Shown in pieces: positions 28,693-37,745 of a stretch of 64,000 nucleotides of DNA. Each line of letters starts with the position of its first letter. Positions within the stretch are counted from its first letter, which is position 1. Source of the DNA: Aliivibrio salmonicida LFI1238 (GTDB lineage Bacteria > Pseudomonadota > Gammaproteobacteria > Enterobacterales > Vibrionaceae); the NCBI RefSeq assembly GCF_000196495.1, contig NC_011313.1:248001-312000 (forward strand). Reading direction: 5' to 3'. The translations under genes and the position numbers were made by a program. The notes under the pieces are model-generated. The model made no database searches, was not told the origin of the DNA, and was given only the letters and a program-made list of their open reading frames with translations.

Positions 28693-29187
28693 ATGAATAG
28701 TATAACAAACAAAGTGAATCGCTTATTTTTGATATTTATCCTTAGTCTTCTTGCTGCATGTAATAGTGAGAGCGGGGGTTCTGGAGGCTCGGGAGGAACA
28801 AATTCATTAGGGTCTTCACCGTCTGAAACACCTGAGCCTTCGGCTTCTCCTATGTCGGTTTTTGATTTAGAAATTAGCGCAGAGAATAGCCTTCATTCAG
28901 TATACAATCTTGAAATTGATGTGGATATTTCTGAGATATCAACTAAGCGTGCGTTTATTTCTATCTGTGATAATAGCATAGCTAAAGGGGATTTATCGAA
29001 AGTAGATTTTGATATGTGTCTACTGAAAGGGAATTTAAATGAAGGGGTGGGTGTGTTTGAATTACGTGTTGCGAACCACTGTGAAGAATTAATTACCCTT
29101 ATCTGGATTATGGAAAAAGACCGAGAGCCTCTTATTTATACGTTGTCTCACGATAATCAAAAAGAGAGTTATTGGTTAATTAATTAA
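28693..29187 (+). CDS. Small lipoprotein paired with LruC protein
   Basis: 164 aa. Lipoprotein signal with lipobox LLAAC (Cys about 23), then a Gly/Ser-rich linker (SGGSGGSGG) and a small beta-rich domain with three further cysteines. Family not recognised. The 11-bp gap behind the LruC gene with its own AGG ribosome binding site suggests an operon, so it may anchor or help assemble its partner. That is inference. Confidence 0.75.
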   Translation: MNSITNKVNRLFLIFILSLLAACNSESGGSGGSGGTNSLGSSPSETPEPSASPMSVFDLEISAENSLHSVYNLEIDVDISEISTKRAFISICDNSIAKGDLSKVDFDMCLLKGNLNEGVGVFELRVANHCEELITLIWIMEKDREPLIYTLSHDNQKESYWLIN

Positions 29188-29197
29188 GTCACCAGAT

Positions 29198-29232
29198 AAA
29201 AAACAGCCCTTAATCGTAAGGGCGTTTTTGTT
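29198..29232. terminator. Terminator between lipoprotein and LRR-kinase genes
   Basis: GCCCTTA pairs with TAAGGGC, with flanking A-run and T-run; serves two converging genes. Confidence 0.8.
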
Positions 29233-29233
29233 A

Positions 29234-30424
29234 TTACTTAAGGCATATACTCATTAAGTCATCAATGAAATAATTCAGAGCGCGTTCTTCAATAGCTCTG
29301 ATTTTTTGTTGCTGTGAATCAGTCAGCATGTGATACATACTTGCTGCACCAAAATCACCAAAGATAATATTCGCCTCTTCATCAAACAACGTGTTGTGGG
29401 CGTATAAATCCCCATGACACACTTGGTTATCATGCAGGTGTTCAAATATGTTACGCATTTCTGCAACCATCTTATTGATGTGCTCTAACGGTAAGCTAAA
29501 CCCTTCAGGGAAAGTATCACGGGTACAGCTTTCTAAACTTGGTGGTAAGCCTAGATTCTTATAGTGAGCTGGGATCAATGACATGATTAATGCTAAATAG
29601 TTATCTTCATTCACTTGAGCTAAAGATTGCACTACGCTTGGGTGATTACCCACTTTTAAGCACGCTTGTAATTCATCTTCTGGGTAGCCATCACTCGTTA
29701 CTTCGCCTTTAAATACTTTTATTGCGATATCTTGTGGGAAATCAGTTTGTTCTTTATTCCAACGAGCTTTTGAAATTACACCCGAAGCACCTTGCCCTAA
29801 TACCTTTTCTAATGTGTAGTCTGATGAGGTGATACTAGGCACTGATTTCACTTGTAGATTAGATTTGCAGAATGGGTTACCGGCAAACGCAAACCACGCC
29901 AGTTTTGGTAAATCAAACAGCTGTTCTGGGCATTTTGTTAATTGGTTGGCCGAAATACGAAGTAATTCAAGATTGTGTAACTGAGATAAGTTACTTGGTA
30001 ACGTTGTTAGCCTATTGCCAGCTAGCGCGAGTTTTTGCATTAAGTGGCAATCCCCCAGTGAATTTGGCAATGCTTCAATTTGGTTGTCGGTTAAGATCAA
30101 CCAACGCAATTTTGTTGGAAATACATTTTCAGGGACGTTACTAATTTGGCATGATTTAAAGCCAATCATTTCTAGGTTTTTACAGTGTGCAAGCACCTCG
30201 GGAAATTCAGTAAACGAGTTGTTTGATGCAAAGAAGATTTTCAATTTAGATAATTGAGTGATTTCTTTTGGTAGCGTTGTTAATTGATTATTCGATAAAT
30301 CTAAGATTTCTAATGAATCAGAAAGAGACAAAATCTCAAGGGGGAACTCTGTTAGGTTCTCGCTTAATTGAAGTCGAGTAATGCCTTGTAACTCACCGGA
30401 TTGTAACTGCGCTAATGTATGCAA
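29234..30424 (-). CDS. Leucine-rich repeat protein kinase
   Basis: 396 aa. Residues about 15-185 hold seven or so leucine-rich repeats of 22-23 residues (LEILDLSNNQLTTLPKEI type). A kinase-like domain follows from about 204: glycine loop LGQGASGVISKA (209-220), K236 (IAIKVF), catalytic loop CHGDLYAHN (HGD 337-339 in place of HRD) and DFG 357-359. The C-lobe is short. No signal peptide or membrane segment, so cytosolic. LRR-kinases of this kind are known in gamma-proteobacteria, with unknown substrates. Convergent with the lipoprotein gene. Confidence 0.88.
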   Translation of the reverse strand: MHTLAQLQSGELQGITRLQLSENLTEFPLEILSLSDSLEILDLSNNQLTTLPKEITQLSKLKIFFASNNSFTEFPEVLAHCKNLEMIGFKSCQISNVPENVFPTKLRWLILTDNQIEALPNSLGDCHLMQKLALAGNRLTTLPSNLSQLHNLELLRISANQLTKCPEQLFDLPKLAWFAFAGNPFCKSNLQVKSVPSITSSDYTLEKVLGQGASGVISKARWNKEQTDFPQDIAIKVFKGEVTSDGYPEDELQACLKVGNHPSVVQSLAQVNEDNYLALIMSLIPAHYKNLGLPPSLESCTRDTFPEGFSLPLEHINKMVAEMRNIFEHLHDNQVCHGDLYAHNTLFDEEANIIFGDFGAASMYHMLTDSQQQKIRAIEERALNYFIDDLMSICLK

Positions 30425-30576
30425 ACTTGTCTACCTATCTCTTTTCATGCGAACTACGTAAAGTAGCACTAAAAATATAGCGTTAATTGTACGGTTTTTA
30501 AGACGGTAAATCTAATATATCCATATTGTACTAATCATATATCAATCTGTTATTTGTAATGCATCAGGGATTCTAG

Positions 30577-30708
30577 ACAATGGCAATTTATTTATGGTTA
30601 CTATCAAGAAATAAAGATCTTGATCCTAAAGTGATTGAGCGTTTTAAAGATACGGCAAAATCATTAGGGTTTGATACTGATAAATTGATCATCGTTGACC
30701 AAAAATAG
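30577..30708 (+). pseudogene. Lipocalin (Blc-like) C-terminal remnant
   Basis: A 42-codon frame, beginning MAIYLWLLSR and ending FDTDKLIIVDQ, resembles the last residues of bacterial lipocalins (Blc: YLWILSR ... GFD..KLI.V.Q). An in-frame TAG directly upstream, and no lipocalin N-terminus anywhere nearby, mean the rest of the gene is gone. Too short for the ~170-aa family, so a deletion relic. Confidence 0.7.
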
Positions 30709-30730
30709 AGGAAGACGAGACAGTTAATAA

Positions 30731-30764
30731 ATGAAAAGGCACTCATAAAAGTACCTTTTTTATC
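30731..30764 (+). terminator. Terminator behind the lipocalin remnant
   Basis: AAAGGCACT pairs with AGTACCTTT (one mismatch), then a T-run. Probably the original lipocalin terminator; it also faces the convergent 434-aa gene. Confidence 0.6.
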
Positions 30765-30787
30765 AATTTACACGTTTCTTTCAATCG

Positions 30788-32092
30788 TTACTGAAGTTTG
30801 AAAAAATCAAAACCAGATAAGTTTTCTGCGAGTTTCGGTTCGGTTAACACTTTATCGTGCTCAAAATCGTATTTAACAAATCGAACGCCATTCGATTGAT
30901 GATCATCGTATTGGTTACCATCGGGTCGGAGTAAAATTAGGATTTTATCGCCTTCAAAGTAGTTTGATGCTGCGGTTATTTCACCTGCGTATTCTTGTAA
31001 TGCAGAATTCTCCATTTTTTCTAAAGAGTCGATATCTAGAATATTTCCCTCTTCTGTTATCGCCATCCCGATCGTATCATCACTTGGGTGATGAAATGCC
31101 GCGACGAATTTTTGATTTATGTTTTTAAAAGAGGCGTCAGATGAGTAAGGCTTAGTTGTTATTTCAACATCCTGCTTCAGATTGTAGGTGAAGAAATGCA
31201 TTCTGTTTTGTGATTCAGAGTAATAGCCAGCTGAGATAAAAGTGGCGTAATCTTTTAACCCTGGGTAATAGTCAATGATACTTCTTGGCCCAGTAACGAG
31301 ACCGTCGGCATCGGCAATAATGAAGGTATCACCAGTGATTTTTCCGAAACCTGCATTGTCGTTATCGTACCAACCTGCACTATTTATTGTTTGGGATAAA
31401 CTCTCAGCAATGTAGCCGGGATCAGGAAGATCTTTCAATTTACTTAGCGGTAAAAGTGTTGGGACAATCGTTGACCAATCAAAAGCTTGCGCAAAGTTAA
31501 TTTTTTCTTTCTTAGGTACGAGTGAATTAAACAGCTCTCCTGCAAACCACGCACAATTTCCATAGAGTGTGTATCGGCCTCCATTCCAATCTTTTCCAAT
31601 ATTAAAAAACAACTTGGCTATTTCTTTGCTTTCTACATATAGCGCTTCTTGTTTATTATTGATTTCCTGCTTAATCTGCTCATGATCTTTGTCTTCAATA
31701 TGCACACATTTTTGAAAGCTGAATTCTCGGGTTTCTTGGTTACCATCACTGCCAAAACCGTATCCATCGGCTTTAATTTTTCCATTGTCATCTTTATAAA
31801 AAAGATCAACCCAGGTATGACCAACCGCTCCTGAATCTGCCCAAGCCACCATTCGTTTTAGTAATTCAGCGGTAGTATCATCAGGATAGTCGGTCTGAAA
31901 TTGTTGGTAGGTTTCAAGCAATGGAATTCGTTGAGCTTTCCTATTAATTCGAATACAGAGTTGGGGATAATCGATGTTCTTATCTCCCTTTAGCTCTACG
32001 CGGTGTCCGTTCATATATTGTCCTGCATTTACTGCTCCGGTATACAGTGCAAGAGTCACTAAGGCGGATGTCGCCGTAATCATTCGTTTCAT
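30788..32092 (-). CDS. Secreted protein of unknown function, possible permuted papain-like domain
   Basis: 434 aa with a signal peptide (1-23, ending AVNA). The first half has GHTWVDLFY (His92), a GYGFG turn and later YTLYGNCAWFAGELFN (Cys180). A His-before-Cys layout of this type recalls circularly permuted NlpC/P60 or papain-like families, but I cannot assign it. The second half (about 230-434) is rich in aromatic beta-strands and looks like repeats of a propeller or sandwich. Cysteines: 46, 129, 180. Monocistronic, convergent with the lipocalin remnant. Confidence 0.6.
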   Translation of the reverse strand: MKRMITATSALVTLALYTGAVNAGQYMNGHRVELKGDKNIDYPQLCIRINRKAQRIPLLETYQQFQTDYPDDTTAELLKRMVAWADSGAVGHTWVDLFYKDDNGKIKADGYGFGSDGNQETREFSFQKCVHIEDKDHEQIKQEINNKQEALYVESKEIAKLFFNIGKDWNGGRYTLYGNCAWFAGELFNSLVPKKEKINFAQAFDWSTIVPTLLPLSKLKDLPDPGYIAESLSQTINSAGWYDNDNAGFGKITGDTFIIADADGLVTGPRSIIDYYPGLKDYATFISAGYYSESQNRMHFFTYNLKQDVEITTKPYSSDASFKNINQKFVAAFHHPSDDTIGMAITEEGNILDIDSLEKMENSALQEYAGEITAASNYFEGDKILILLRPDGNQYDDHQSNGVRFVKYDFEHDKVLTEPKLAENLSGFDFFKLQ

Positions 32093-32102
32093 GCGTTGCT
32101 CC

Positions 32103-32289
32103 TTATGTTATTAATCATCTTTATTATGATATTTAATAATGTAGAGCCGCTCTATATACACCATGTTCAAAGTGCTGCTAATTCCGCATTTATGAAATGC
32201 GGATTTATAATGGACGGTTAATCTAAAATGGCAGGCCTGTTTGAAGGAGATAACTCGATTTTATGATCTATTAATCTTTGTTGAGACAT
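32103..32289. other. Intergenic region between 434-aa gene and hmgA
   Basis: Contains a small inverted repeat, CCGCATTT/AAATGCGG (32184-32202), without a T-run, and the promoter of the 434-aa gene. No gene seen. Confidence 0.4.
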
Positions 32290-32325
32290 AAAAAAAGCAC
32301 TCATGATGGTGAGTGCCTTTTTCTG
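32290..32325. terminator. Terminator of HMG-CoA reductase gene
   Basis: GCACTCA pairs with TGAGTGC, extended by flanking A and T runs. Confidence 0.75.
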
Positions 32326-32344
32326 AATGGATAGAATATTATTG

Positions 32345-33604
32345 CTAGCGAGCCAATTTATGATGCGCTCGTGAAAAATGACCGGCACAGAAAGCACCGA
32401 CAATAGACAGCTCTCCTGCTAAACATAGCGTGGCACATACTTCAGCAAGTGCTTGTGATTTACCTGAGCCATATAAGCCCATTAGTTCTAAACACGCTTT
32501 TTGGCTCGGTAATCCCGTTCCACCGCCAACCGTGCCAAGCATTAGATTTGGTAGCGTCACACTTGCGTATAAACCACCATCTCTATTTACTTCTATACGA
32601 GTCATCCCCACAGCCGATTCTGCCACGCACGCGGCATCTTGGCCACACGCAATATAGAGCGCCGCAAGTGCATTCGCGTAATGAGCATTAATGCCAATTG
32701 TGCCACTGAGCGTTGCTCCAACCGTACTCATTTGAGTAAATTGCATCATTTTTTCTGGTGTAGTGTGCAGGTATTTCTTAACCAGTTCGGCGGGAACATG
32801 CACTTCCGCCGTTACCTTTTTACCGCGAACACTGCGGAGAGACTGGCTACTTGCTTTTTTATCGCCTGATAAGTTGCCATCTAAATAGGCATTTTCAGAA
32901 GCGATGGGTGAGTTATCTATGATGTAGTTAAAAATCGCATTAGTCGCGATGGTCACCATGTTTTGGCCTGATGCATCTCCGGTTAAAAACTCAAATACCA
33001 AATAGACATGATTGCCTTCAATGCTGATATTAATGTCGCTGAGTTTACCGTGAGAGGTAGTGGCTTCAGCCAATTGCTTGAAGGTATCGTATTGAGTAAC
33101 GGCCCACGTCACAAATTGTCCGGCTTCGGCTAAGTTATAAAAGGCAAAGGCAGGGGTACGAGTGACGCCTTCATTTAATAACATGGCACTGGCTCCGCCA
33201 CACGCAGTAATGAGTTGTGCTCCACGGTTATAAGAGGCTACTAAGGCGGCTTCTGTGGTCGCTAATGGAACCAAATAATCGCCTTTGGCAAATAGGCCAT
33301 TCACACGCAAAGGTCCAGCAAGTCCGACAGGAATTTTTACTGTGCCAATGAAGTGTTCGATGTTTTTTTCATAAACATGTGATTGTGCTTGAGTATGCAC
33401 ATCAAGCAACTCAGCTTGCAACGCAGGATTAGCCAATTTATCCCAACGACGAGTAATGTTTTTATCGGTTAAGTAAGGGCTTGGTGTCAGTTTATTTGTC
33501 GGTTTATCAAAGTGAGGATTGAGCATTTGCTCTAATTCATCTGCAGAGATATCCCCCCCTAAGATAGAGACATAATCACGGCGGTGCAGATTCAATTTAG
33601 GCAT
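32345..33604 (-). CDS. Hydroxymethylglutaryl-CoA reductase
   Basis: 419 aa, single catalytic chain without a membrane domain. HMGR signatures: IPVGLAGPLRVNG, ATTEAALVASYNRGA (catalytic Glu118), a DASGQNMVTIATNA segment where most family members have DAMGMN (Asp210), GTVGGGTGLPSQKACLELMG, and a C-terminal AGHFSRAHHKLAR with the catalytic His (414 or 415). Converts HMG-CoA to mevalonate with NAD(P)H. No other mevalonate-pathway gene is nearby, so its role in a bacterium that presumably uses the MEP route is open. Divergent from speA. Confidence 0.88.
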   Translation of the reverse strand: MPKLNLHRRDYVSILGGDISADELEQMLNPHFDKPTNKLTPSPYLTDKNITRRWDKLANPALQAELLDVHTQAQSHVYEKNIEHFIGTVKIPVGLAGPLRVNGLFAKGDYLVPLATTEAALVASYNRGAQLITACGGASAMLLNEGVTRTPAFAFYNLAEAGQFVTWAVTQYDTFKQLAEATTSHGKLSDINISIEGNHVYLVFEFLTGDASGQNMVTIATNAIFNYIIDNSPIASENAYLDGNLSGDKKASSQSLRSVRGKKVTAEVHVPAELVKKYLHTTPEKMMQFTQMSTVGATLSGTIGINAHYANALAALYIACGQDAACVAESAVGMTRIEVNRDGGLYASVTLPNLMLGTVGGGTGLPSQKACLELMGLYGSGKSQALAEVCATLCLAGELSIVGAFCAGHFSRAHHKLAR

Positions 33605-33692
33605 AATTAAGGTATATCACAGCAAATAGAGCGGGTGATTTTACTGAGTAATGCGTCAGAAACAAGAGCTAGATATAAACCGTTACAGTTTG

Positions 33693-33715
33693 GTGATAAA
33701 AAAGGAGATTATCAC
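33693..33715. repeat. Inverted repeat upstream of speA
   Basis: GTGATAA-9 nt-TTATCAC is a perfect inverted repeat; a further TTATCACC follows at about 33733. It lies between hmgA and speA, about 155 bp before the speA start, and could be an operator or a leader hairpin. Confidence 0.4.
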
Positions 33716-33868
33716 AATCAATATTTTTGATTATCACCATAAATATTCCTAATTGGACTCGTTGTAAATTATATAAGTTAATGCGCATGGACATGGTTGT
33801 AGGCTTACGATCACTGTCAGGTTTTATCTCGCTTCCAACGAGGTATTTTCTGTTGATGGCCCTATTGT

Positions 33869-35794
33869 GTGAGGTCTCTAGATTTGGAACATTCGGTTAA
33901 TTTGGAACGCATCCGTGCTGAGTATAATGTAAAGCATTGGAGCCAAGGTTTTTATGGTATTGATGATAATGGCGAAGTATATGTTTCGCCTCGTAGTGAT
34001 ACTGATCATCAAGTCCCATTAAGTCATATTGTGAATCAGTTAGAGCAACGAAATATTGGATTGCCTGCTTTGGTTCGTTTCCCTCAAATCGTACATCAGC
34101 GTGTGCATAGTATTTGTAATGCATTTAACCAAGCGATTGATGAATATCAGTATGAAAACCATTATTTATTAGTTTATCCAATCAAGGTTAATCAACAAAA
34201 GGAAGTCGTTGATGAGATCTTGGCAAGCCAAGCGCAATTGGAACAGAAACAATTAGGCTTAGAAGCGGGCAGTAAGCCTGAGTTATTAGCCGTATTGGCC
34301 CTAGCGCAAAAAGCGAGTTCAGTGATTGTATGTAACGGTTATAAAGACCGTGAATACGTACGTCTGGCGCTTATCGGTGAAAAGCTGGGTCACAGCGTCT
34401 TCATCGTATTAGAAAAATTATCAGAATTAGACTTGGTGTTATCTGAAGCAAAAGCATTAGGAGTAACACCAAGATTAGGTTTGCGTATCCGTCTTGCATC
34501 GCAAGGTGCGGGTAAATGGCAAGCAAGTGGTGGAGAAAAGTCTAAATTTGGTTTATCTGCGTCTCAAGTATTAACGGTGATTGATCGTTTAAAAGCACAA
34601 GGCCAGTTAGATATTCTAGAGCTTGTGCATTTCCACTTAGGCTCACAAATGGCGAACATTCGCGATGTGCGTAATGGCGTAAGTGAAGCGGCACGATTCT
34701 ACTGTGAATTACGTGATATTGGCGCAGAGCTAAAATACCTTGATGTTGGCGGCGGTTTGGCGGTCGATTACGATGGTACTCGTAGCCAATCATCGAACTC
34801 GATGAACTACGGGTTAACAGAATACGCGCGTAATATCGTGACCACCATCGGTGATATTTGTCAGTTATATTCACAACCAATGCCAGTGATCATTTCTGAA
34901 TCAGGTCGTTCGTTGACAGCCCATCACGCGGTGTTAATTACCAATGTGATCGGCACAGAAAGCTACACACCAGAAGCGATTGAAGCCCCTCATTGTGATG
35001 CACCGTTATTGTTGCACAACATGTGGCGTAATTTAGAACAGCTTGAAAATGGCAGTGATGATCGCGCATTAATTGAGATTTACAACGACACACAATGCGA
35101 TGTCTCTGAAGCGCATAATCAATTTGCAACGGGGATGATCAATCTTCAGCACCGTGCATGGGCAGAGCAAGTTTCATTACGTATTAACTACGAGTTAAGC
35201 GTAAAAATGAGCACAAAGAACCGCTACCATCGCCCAATTTTAGATGAATTGAGTGAGCGTTTAGCTGATAAGTTCTTTGTTAACTTTTCTCTATTCCAAT
35301 CGTTGCCTGATGCATGGGGTATTGACCAAGTTTTCCCTGTATTACCATTGAGTGGCCTTGATAATGCAGATGAACATCGTGCCGTCGTACTCGATATTAC
35401 CTGTGATTCTGACGGTATTATTGATCAATACGTTGATGGTCAAGGCATTGAAACAACCTTGCCAGTGCCGGCGTGGAACCCTGATGAACCGTACTTAATG
35501 GGCTTCTTCTTAGTGGGCGCATACCAAGAGATCTTGGGTGATATGCATAACCTCTTTGGTGACACGCACAGTGTGGTTGTGAATGTTAATGAAAACGGTG
35601 AAGCCAATATTGATTACATCAATGAAGGTGACACTGTCGAAGACATGATGCGTTATGTGCATATCGATGTGGATTTGATCCGTCAAAACTACAAAGACAT
35701 GGTCACTGCTAAAGTGGCAAAAGAAGAACAACAAAGCGTGCTTGAAGAATTAGAGCAAGGCTTGATGGGTTACACCTATTTGGAAGATTTTTAA
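33869..35794 (+). CDS. speA: Biosynthetic arginine decarboxylase SpeA
   Basis: 641 aa from a GTG start; the N-terminus RSLDLEHSVNLERIRAEYNV fits vibrio SpeA proteins. Fold III PLP decarboxylase: PLP lysine K106 in YPIKVNQQ, GLEAGSKPEL, HFHLGSQ, YLDVGGGLAVDYDG and the C-terminal TCDSDGIID. Makes agmatine from arginine. The TAA stop overlaps the speB ATG (TAATG), so the two are translationally coupled. With speB broken, agmatine has no visible exit here. Confidence 0.95.
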   Translation: MRSLDLEHSVNLERIRAEYNVKHWSQGFYGIDDNGEVYVSPRSDTDHQVPLSHIVNQLEQRNIGLPALVRFPQIVHQRVHSICNAFNQAIDEYQYENHYLLVYPIKVNQQKEVVDEILASQAQLEQKQLGLEAGSKPELLAVLALAQKASSVIVCNGYKDREYVRLALIGEKLGHSVFIVLEKLSELDLVLSEAKALGVTPRLGLRIRLASQGAGKWQASGGEKSKFGLSASQVLTVIDRLKAQGQLDILELVHFHLGSQMANIRDVRNGVSEAARFYCELRDIGAELKYLDVGGGLAVDYDGTRSQSSNSMNYGLTEYARNIVTTIGDICQLYSQPMPVIISESGRSLTAHHAVLITNVIGTESYTPEAIEAPHCDAPLLLHNMWRNLEQLENGSDDRALIEIYNDTQCDVSEAHNQFATGMINLQHRAWAEQVSLRINYELSVKMSTKNRYHRPILDELSERLADKFFVNFSLFQSLPDAWGIDQVFPVLPLSGLDNADEHRAVVLDITCDSDGIIDQYVDGQGIETTLPVPAWNPDEPYLMGFFLVGAYQEILGDMHNLFGDTHSVVVNVNENGEANIDYINEGDTVEDMMRYVHIDVDLIRQNYKDMVTAKVAKEEQQSVLEELEQGLMGYTYLEDF

Positions 35795-36309
35795 TGAACG
35801 ATTTATTCACTAAAAAAGATTACTCATTGTACTCAAATGCAATGACATTTATCCGTCGCCCATTGGTACAAAACCCAATCGATAATGATGCAGACATCGT
35901 TGTATTAGGTGCGCCATTAGATATGGCAACATCGGGTCGTCCGGGTGCGCGTTTAGGGCCAGATGCCATTCGTCGTGCATCAGTAAATCTAGCGTGGGAA
36001 GGCAAAAAATTCCCATGGGATTTCAATGTATTTGATCATACTAAAGTTATCGATTCTGGTGATTTAGTATTTGATACCGGTGATGCAGAAGATTTTACTG
36101 TACGCCTTGAAGCCGCTGCTGATGCGATTTTAGATAGTGGTAAAACATTACTAGGTTTAGGGGGCGACCACTTCATCACGCTTCCATTACTTCGTTCTTA
36201 TGCTAAAAAGTACGGTGAGATGGCATTGATCCATTTTGATGCGCATACTGATACTTACAGTCATGGCAGCCGTTATGATCACGGTACTATGTTTTATCAC
36301 GCACCGAAC

Positions 36310-37745
36310 AATAGGCGCCTACGGCGCAAATCAAAAGGACTCAACCTCTTCCATTGTTGCCAATAAATCGTTTATCCTATCGCCATGCACGCATATAAAC
36401 CCCTGAAACAATTATTTAATAGTCAAAATAACTGGCTTAAATTTCTTCATAATAACAAAGCTAACCTAAGAGCGGTCGTGATTGAAAATGTCACAAAGAT
36501 GCTGTCCTGTGGGACAGCGGCTTTTGGCTCTCGCGAATATCATTGTTGCAACCCTGACTGTACCCATATCAAATATATTCACCAAACCTGTAAATCTCGA
36601 GCGTGCAGTAGCTGTGGCATGAAAGCCACAGAGCGATGGATACAAAAGCAACAACATGTCTTCCCTGAATGCGAATATCAACACATCACCTTTACCCTTC
36701 CAAACACGCTATGGCCTATCTTTCGTCATAACCGTTGGCTGTTAAATAAATTATTCAAATGTGCTGCAAACATTCTGCTGGGATGGGCAAAAGATAAAGG
36801 AATAGATGTCGGTATCTTTTGTGCTCTTCATACTTACGGTCGAAAACTGAATTGGAATACGCACTTACATTTATCGGTCACTCGTGGGGGAATTTGTGAA
36901 CGTACCGGTTTATGGAAACCCATTTACTTCCAAATGAAAACGACAGAGCCTTGTTGGAGAGCGGCTATCGTCAGTTTATTGGGTAAGGCTTATGATGAGC
37001 TTGATTTATCAAGCGAAGAATGCCCCTATATCCGTAATAAAACGGATTGGTCACGCTTTTTAAGCAGTCAATATAATCGTCGTTGGAAGCTTCATTTTGC
37101 TAAAAAGACAAATAATGTAAAACCGACGATGAACTATCTTGGTCGGTATTTAAAACGGCCCCCGATTTCAGCGTCACGTTTAAGTCATTACGCCAAAGGC
37201 GGAATGATAACGTTTAATTATTTAGACCATCGAACAGGAACAACAGACAGCCTAACATTATCACCAGAAGAGATGATAAGACGGATAGTAGAGCACTATC
37301 CTGATAAACATTTCAAGATGATCCGATACTACGGTTTTTTATCAATGCGTCGTCGTGGAGAAGCTCTGCCTAGAGTTTATGCAGCTTTAGGTATGACAAT
37401 AGAAGCTGAGCCGAAAATGCCAGGGTATGCCGCAATGTTAAAAGGATATGTAAAAGTAGATCCGTACGAATGTATTTTATGTGAAAGTCGTCTGGTGTTT
37501 ACGAATTTCCGAGTCGGAAATTCGGTCAATGATTTAGTCACCCATGCGATAGTTCAGTCAGAATTGAGGGCAGCATAATAAGGTTTGTAGGATAAGTGTA
37601 TCTAAAACTCATGAAATAGGGCTAAAACAGTTATAAAATCCCCGATAATTATATTTTCGATACCTTTTAAAAAAACAGCGATGGTGAAATTGGCTTTTTT
37701 AGACGGGCCAATGCTAACTCAGCAACATTCAAATTCCTTACCTTT
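36310..37745 (+). mobile_element. IS91-family element in speB (1436 bp)
   Basis: Ends were set by rejoining speB in frame. The element sits directly after GAAC (36306-36309), the tetranucleotide expected for IS91-type target use, and makes no target duplication, as in that family. A small hairpin, GCGCC-tac-GGCGC, lies near the left end (about 36315-36327). One transposase gene. Confidence 0.88.
36385..37578 (+). CDS. IS91-family HUH transposase
   Basis: 397 aa. N-terminal zinc-binding region with repeated cysteines (CCNPDC, CKSRACSSCG, about 54-77). HUH motif THLHLSV (His160/His162) and two candidate catalytic tyrosines in NYLGRYLKRPPIS (Y251, Y255), which fits the Y2 rolling-circle type. 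Intact, so the element could still be active. Confidence 0.92.
   Translation: MHAYKPLKQLFNSQNNWLKFLHNNKANLRAVVIENVTKMLSCGTAAFGSREYHCCNPDCTHIKYIHQTCKSRACSSCGMKATERWIQKQQHVFPECEYQHITFTLPNTLWPIFRHNRWLLNKLFKCAANILLGWAKDKGIDVGIFCALHTYGRKLNWNTHLHLSVTRGGICERTGLWKPIYFQMKTTEPCWRAAIVSLLGKAYDELDLSSEECPYIRNKTDWSRFLSSQYNRRWKLHFAKKTNNVKPTMNYLGRYLKRPPISASRLSHYAKGGMITFNYLDHRTGTTDSLTLSPEEMIRRIVEHYPDKHFKMIRYYGFLSMRRRGEALPRVYAALGMTIEAEPKMPGYAAMLKGYVKVDPYECILCESRLVFTNFRVGNSVNDLVTHAIVQSELRAA

Noticed and set aside
34542..34880. 112-codon antisense ORF in speA
   Set aside because: Lies entirely within a well-conserved gene on the other strand, with low-complexity composition.
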